NCBI GenBank assembly: GCA_013396655.1
Contig: WBMV01002763.1
Location: 642,021 to 706,020, forward strand
Length of the DNA: 64,000 nt
Reading direction: 5' to 3'
Source: Campylorhamphus procurvoides
Taxonomy: Eukaryota > Chordata > Aves > Passeriformes > Dendrocolaptidae
Shown here: positions 59,105 to 64,000 of the stretch, piece by piece
Layout of the letters: every line of letters starts with the position of its first letter
Position numbering within the stretch: position 1 is the stretch's first letter
Position numbers and translations under genes: made by a program
Notes under the pieces: model-generated
What the model was told of the DNA's origin: nothing
The model's input: the letters and a program-made list of their open reading frames with translations, nothing else
The model's database searches: none

Positions 59105-59216
59105 TCTAAAATCACAGAGTGGTTTGAGCTGGAAGGGGCCTTAAAGACCACCAAGTTCCCACTCCCCTGACATGGACAGGGACCCTTCCACGGACAGGGA
59201 CCCTTCCACTAGAAAT
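59105..59216 (-). mobile_element. Short CR1 LINE 3' fragment with internal tandem duplication, antisense
   Basis: 'aaaatcacagagtggtttga' is followed by 'gctggaaggggccttaaaga' and 'cctgacatggacagggaccc'. A perfect 18-bp tandem duplication ('ggacagggacccttccac', 59,174-59,191 and 59,192-59,209) interrupts the CR1 alignment, which then resumes 'tagaaatacc' and ends. It is not part of the family sequence, so it arose after or during insertion. Confidence 0.88.
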
Positions 59217-60435
59217 ACCATATTTTGTTCTCCATGCCTTTAAATAATAGTTAATATAGCCTTTATTTTCTTTATGATGGAAATATGGATGGAAATGGAG
59301 CAGACTGCCAATTTTGTCCACTGAAAGAATCAGGTTTAATCACTTAAGTGCTTCATGTCTCAGTTCCTCATTTGCAAAGCAGAAATACTAATGATGCTGT
59401 TTTGAAGACATGGCTCGTGATTTTTATTAATGCAGGAGAGGAGACTCATTTAACCCCAACTCAGGCTCAATATCCTGAGGGGATCAGTGAGGAGAGCACA
59501 GAGCCTTCCCTGCCCAGCTTAGGAAGGGCACAGCACCCTGAGCCAAATGCATTCCCACACTGCCAGTTTGGCACTTGATTTTAGCCAAAGCAATTCTAAT
59601 TTCCTTGGTGAAATCCAGCTGGGAATCCCTTCTCCTCCCCTCATGCCATGATATGCCCAAAGTCTCTGCTGGTAGGATTTTTTCCAGCCTTATTGAAACC
59701 ACCTTTTGACTTGTGGCTTTGCAAATCCTTTGTACCAGGGATCCAGACAGCAATCCCTTCATTTAAACCTTTGCATTTATAACAAGGACAAGAAAGGCTG
59801 TGAGCACACACACATGCAAGTATCAGAACATGAGATTTTCACAGCTCCTTCCACAAGAAGCTGCACACTAATTTTTCATGAACAGCAAGTTTCTGCAATT
59901 ACAGATGCAGAAACAATTGCAACAACAAAAAACTCCAAAACAAAACCAAAAAAAAAGGAAAAACAAAGACCATTATCTTTTCCGTGCAGGCTTATAGACC
60001 TCTACCCAAGCTAAAAGAATTAGAGCATAAGTGAGTCCTCTTAAATCAAGCACAACGTTTCTTGGGTATTATTTGTATGAGACTACAGGAAGAAATTGAT
60101 GGTATAATTTGACTGTTTAGATTAAATGCTCTTTAATGCCTTTGAAATGAAGGAGGCAGGGAAAGAAGGATTTTGGAAGGGAAAGGGTAAGATAACAATG
60201 GGAAAAACTGATTAATATTGTCATGGCTAAATAGCTTCCTTCAGGGGACAACAGAGTGGGTTGATGTACTGTGCATACCAGAAGCTGAAAAGATTTGTGG
60301 AGCTTGGGAATTCAATTGCTGCTTTTTCTAGAATAATTTCTGCATCCTTCTTCTTCCCCACCCCTAGTCAGGAAAACAAGCTAGTCCAAGGGTTTGGAAG
60401 CTGAGGGAATTAGTGCAGTAATATTTGTAAAGTAT
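59217..60435. other. Non-coding DNA, 1.2 kb
   Basis: Mixed composition. An A-rich stretch of 'aacaaaaaactccaaaac' type lies at about 59,920-59,970. A 102-codon frame (59,706-60,014, plus) ends in that lysine-rich low-complexity part and is not supported as a gene. Confidence 0.5.
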
Positions 60436-60522
60436 GCCAGGCTGGATGGGGCTTGGAGCAACCAGAAGGGTTGGAACGAAATGGTCTTTAAGGTCCCTTC
60501 CAACCCAAACCATTCTGTGATG
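60436..60522 (+). mobile_element. Short CR1 LINE 3' fragment with internal deletion, sense
   Basis: 'ccaggctggatggggcttgg' is followed by 'agcaaccagaagggttggaa' and 'atggtctttaaggtcccttc', and ends 'ccaacccaaaccattctgtg'. The usual 'ggtctagtggaaggtgtccc' plus 'tgcccatggcaggg' block between 'agcaacc' and 'gttggaa' is missing. Both ends are well conserved. About 87 bp remain. Confidence 0.9.
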
Positions 60523-62281
60523 AAACTTTTGATGTGAAGATGAAAATCCTTGCCTGAATGCCAAGCACATCTCTGTGTATTTACATTTATCTCAATCAGT
60601 TAGTCTAAAAATCAGGGGCTTGATTCTGTGCAGAGCACAAGAAACGAACCCTATTTGTGCAGGGCTTTGCAAATTAAGTGGCAAGGACTAAAGATGAGGC
60701 TCGTACTGTAGGTGATGGTGCCTTGAAGGCATCTGAACTCCCTTGTCAGAGGTTTCAGGGGGTCAGCTGGCACAGAATCAGGCCTAGAAAGCTGAGTTAA
60801 AGTAGCACCTTTAAGTTCTTTGGCTTCTTGCCTTGTCTTGTTTCTTCCTTCACATCTTGTCTTTGGCTTTTATTGAGTGGCTCAGGTAATATCAAACCAA
60901 ACTTCTTCCTCCTCTGCAATAACAAAACTCACAGCAGTGAAAAGTGAAATATAGTCCTGCTTAAACTTTATTTTTATTTCTTTTTGGTTTTCCCTCTAAA
61001 ACATCGGAGCAAAGCTTTGCAATGAAACAAACTCCCTCCATGCCAGGACACTGTAGAAGCTGATATGGATCCTTAAGCAAATTGATGAAACTTTGGGTCA
61101 AATTTTAAACCTGTTCTATGAGGTGGTGACCCTTTCCAGAGCCTCATCCTTCTGTAACCAGCTTGTCCTCCTTGTACCTAAATCTTTTTATTTAAACATC
61201 TACCCGTTAAAGGCAAAAATGAAAAGGGAAAATCAAAGTGAAATGAAAATGAAAGTTTTATTCCTGTGAAAAAAATAATGTGATGAGTTTTATTGTGAAT
61301 AAGAGCTGGTGGGGCTGCAGTTTTGATCTCTCCCTGCCTTGGGAACTGTAGCCATGCTGTATAGGAGGCCTTAAGATCTCAGTGCTCTTGGGCAAAGGGA
61401 TTGGTCTTTTGAAGTGCTTCTTTTTTTTCCCTTTTTTACTTTTTTTCTCTTCCCCCCCACCTTAAGTGGACAGGAAAACTGGAAAATATATTTAAGGATC
61501 CAAGATTTTTTTCACAGTCTGTAACTATCTCTGGATAAAAATGGTCCTCACAGTTTGTGTTGTGACCCCCAGCATCAGGACTGTGTGTTTTGAGCTGTTG
61601 GCTTTGCTCTAAATATGCAGTTCCACAAGTCCCAAAGTGCTTTGTAGATGTAAAAGGGCAAGCCCTCCTGCACAAATGGGATATTTGGGGTACTGGGAGG
61701 TTAAGAAACCCCTTAATTTGCTGCAGTAAGTAATGGATCTAGAAATATTCACCATGTCTCCAGGCTCCCATCCACTTACTTCAGAAGTGATCTATGAAAG
61801 TATAAAGTACACAAGAAAACAATAGAATCATAAAACAGCCCTGCCACCACCACCACCTCCATTCTCCAACCCTGCTTGGTGCAGAATAAAAGCATTTTTC
61901 TCATATTGCTCCCCCGAGTGCTGTTTGTCATCAGCATTGCTGGGCTGTTCTCCCTGGTTTGCTCAGTGTAATCACAGGGTTTGGGGCTTCAAACTGGATT
62001 GGAGGGGCTGAAGGCTCTGCTTTGCCAGGAGATTTATGCTCACATTTACTTGAAGTCAGTGAAATTCTTACAAAGAAGAAGGCTGATAAATGCAGCTTGT
62101 TATTAACTAATTAGTGAAGGCTTCAGTTATTAGTCCAGAAACCTGCGTTAATCAAGGTCAGTGCAGGATGGAATCACAGCCCCATGTCCTGTTCATGTGG
62201 GGAAAAGAAATTACTTTATCTGCAATACTTAATGTGGCATTCAGTACTATGGTTTCATTGATATGGTGGTGTTTGGTCAAA
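60523..62281. other. Non-coding DNA, 1.8 kb
   Basis: No gene recognised. T-rich runs occur at 61,420-61,450, followed by a C7 run, and a short (CCA)n at about 61,844-61,858. The longest frame is 79 codons. Confidence 0.5.
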
Positions 62282-62335
62282 GGTTGGGCTTGATGACCTT
62301 GGAGGTCTTTTCCAACCTTAATGATTCCATGATTT
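62282..62335 (+). mobile_element. Very short CR1 LINE 3' terminus, second type, sense
   Basis: 'ggttgggcttgatgaccttg' is followed by 'gaggtcttttccaaccttaa' and 'tgattccatgattta'. Only the last 54 bp or so of a CR1 copy of the second subgroup remain. The terminal 'atgattccatgatt' is the expected short repeat. Confidence 0.85.
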
Positions 62336-62436
62336 ATTTCTTGGTTTGTTATAAATATTTTTTTTATGTAATTTCTGTAGATGTCTATATGTCTGTATGG
62401 AGAAATAGTTACAAGTAATAAAGGCTGAGGAGAGAA

Positions 62437-62545
62437 AATCATAGAATCAGAGAATATTGTGAGGTGGAAGGAACCCCCAAGGATCATCAACTCCTGGCTG
62501 TGCACAGGACATCCCAACACAGTATGATATGCAAGAGCTGACAAA
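62437..62545 (-). mobile_element. Short CR1 LINE 3' fragment, third subgroup, antisense
   Basis: 'aatcatagaatcagagaata' shows terminal repeats. 'gtgaggtggaaggaaccccc' and 'aaggatcatcaactcctggc', then 'tgtgcacaggacatcccaac' follow. The 'ctcctggctgtgcacaggac' segment marks a subgroup different from the two common ones in this window, similar to chicken CR1 copies with 'actcctggccctgcacagga'. About 109 bp; the right end is approximate. It is 100 bp from the sense fragment at 62.3 kb. Confidence 0.85.
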
Positions 62546-64000
62546 TTCAGGAATCCAGAGGTCTAAGTTAAAACTTGAAAGTTACCCAGATGAGAGAATA
62601 AGCATGTGCAGGCAGGTAGATCACAGGAGATCCACCACTGGGAGGACGTAAAAGTGCTGGGAAAGCTGCTGGGAAATGGTGCATAATAATTAACAACAGA
62701 TTAATAGGGTAATCTGTGGGTGGTGTGATCTCATGTACCTGTGCCCTTGACCTCTCTGAGGCAGAATGCCAATGGCCAGGAGCTAATGGACTTTAACTCA
62801 GATTACATTTTGGCACCAAAGGTCTCGAGCATATGATCTGTCAATGTGGAGATCAATAAGGCAGCCTTTTGCAGGAGACCTGATGACTGCAAAATCATAT
62901 TATACCAGCTCTGAGAGGAAAAAATGACTGATGCAACTTAGTCATTATTAATTATCTGCATGACAGTTATCTCCTAGAGATCCCACCCAGTGTTACCAGG
63001 GGCAGACCCTGACCATATTGACAGTAGGAAGGCCTGGACTGTGAAGACCTTATTCAGTCTTATTTATACTGGAATAGGAAATGGGTGCAGAAATCATGGT
63101 AGACCAGAAGCTGTCCTTCCACACAAACACTTTTGGGGTCTCTTTGCTGTTTTTTATTATGAGATCCCCCTGTTGAAGGTAAGAGCTTGGTGGCAGTGGC
63201 TTCCTTGTTCATGTTTTATTTTGCTAACACGGTTTTCTCCTCTAACAGAGGAAAAAAACAGTAACTCTAACAAAGTGGAAAATAACAAACTCCTAGTTTT
63301 AAAAGGACAAAGTTTCAGGCAGAATTTCAGCACTGGCATACAAGGTACTTACACTTTACAGAGCCTTTCTCTACATTAAAAATTAAAAATAAGGCTGCAA
63401 CATTATATGCTATTGGTGTCCACAGCTCACTGTTTCCACCATCAACCTCCTTGTTTTATAGGATTTATAAAACCAGCTTTGAAAATTTTCTCCAGGCTAA
63501 ATTTTGGCATAGAAGGTCACAGCCAAGACTTGGTTTCACTGAAACTCGTTAAAAATGGTTTGATGTTTTAAATTACACTGAAGAAAGAGAGGAAAAATTC
63601 TATTTCTGTGGCTTTCAGCATTTCCTCCCCCGCAGTCCCATCCAATTTGAATTAAAATGCATCTGAATAACTGTGTTAGGGTACCACTTTCTTTTCTTGT
63701 GGTGTTGCCATCAAGTCTTTCTGTGGGTAAAACAGTCCCCCTCTAATCTCCAGAATGTGCAGCTCAGCTGCTGAACACAGTTGGGAAACATTGCTGTTTC
63801 AGAAGTGGTTTTTCACTTTGAAAGCACTGTAAAGTCTATGACAACCTAATTCCATCTGAGTCCAGCTCAACATCCATCTATTTCTCTCTGCTGACCTCAG
63901 TGGACACTGGGAGAAGCAGTGTAAGGACCAAATGCCACTCCTCGGGATCATTTTTCATTGAAATTATGATATGGGTGTCTGGAAGAGGGAATGGCAGATG
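62546..64000. other. Non-coding DNA to the end of the window
   Basis: No dispersed repeat recognised. A 129-codon frame (62,990-63,379, plus) has no recognisable domain. Within it a donor-like 'gaaggtaaga' at 63,175 and an acceptor-like 'ctcctctaacag' ending near 63,248 bracket only about 70 bp. No gene is called. Confidence 0.5.

Noticed and set aside
61820..61860. 'atagaatcataaaacagccc' resembling a CR1 terminus
   Set aside because: The 'ggttggaagggacc' block that should follow is missing. A (CCA)n run follows instead.
62990..63379. Open frame of 129 codons with donor-like and acceptor-like sites inside
   Set aside because: The implied intron of about 70 bp is short, and no protein family is recognised on either side.
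1..64000. LTR retrotransposons, endogenous viral sequence, CRISPR arrays, bacterial operons
   Set aside because: No paired long terminal repeats, primer-binding sites, polymerase or capsid-like frames, spacer arrays or tightly packed genes were seen.

Overview
This window looks like vertebrate nuclear DNA from a bird, probably a songbird. The main evidence is 24 stretches that match the CR1 (chicken repeat 1) LINE family, scattered on both strands. Most are short, 5'-truncated copies. They carry the CR1 3' end, with motifs such as 'ccaacccaaaccattctgtg' on the sense strand, and end in short repeats of the ATTCTATG type instead of a poly-A tail. Many share a 'ctggtggaaggtgtccctgcc' / 'ggggcagccacagcttctctg' variant that I associate from memory with songbird CR1 copies, so the songbird placement is inference. 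The rest is AT-rich, CpG-poor and full of short A/T runs, as expected for a gene desert or a very long intron.

I found no protein-coding gene, rRNA, tRNA, CRISPR array, operon or other prokaryotic structure. The longest open frames are about 150 codons. They show no recognisable domain, and several lie inside CR1 copies or are shadows of them. No bacterial-type gene features apply here.

Layout: 1-17 kb holds seven CR1 copies, including the longest recent-looking one (16.6-17.2 kb, antisense, with an internal deletion). 17-28 kb is nearly repeat-free apart from one copy at 22.6 kb; a run of splice-like signals lies at 18.7-19.5 kb. 28-38 kb holds five short CR1 copies. 40.7-40.85 kb holds a (TTCCC)n tract with a nearby 15-bp direct repeat. 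42.0-43.8 kb has a heavily decayed old LINE followed by a CR1 in the opposite orientation. 45.8-51.0 kb is repeat-free and AT-rich. 54.7-56.15 kb has the best old LINE: about 1.07 kb of antisense sequence with traces of the reverse-transcriptase region, abutted by an old CR1 3' end on the opposite strand. 57.9-62.5 kb holds five more CR1 fragments.

Total CR1/LINE coverage is about 6.6 kb, or roughly 10 percent. I see no convincing new biological system. The observations most worth checking are the two decayed LINE bodies, possible conserved non-coding elements in the AT-rich repeat-free spans, the splice-like cluster near 19 kb, and the TTCCC tract.
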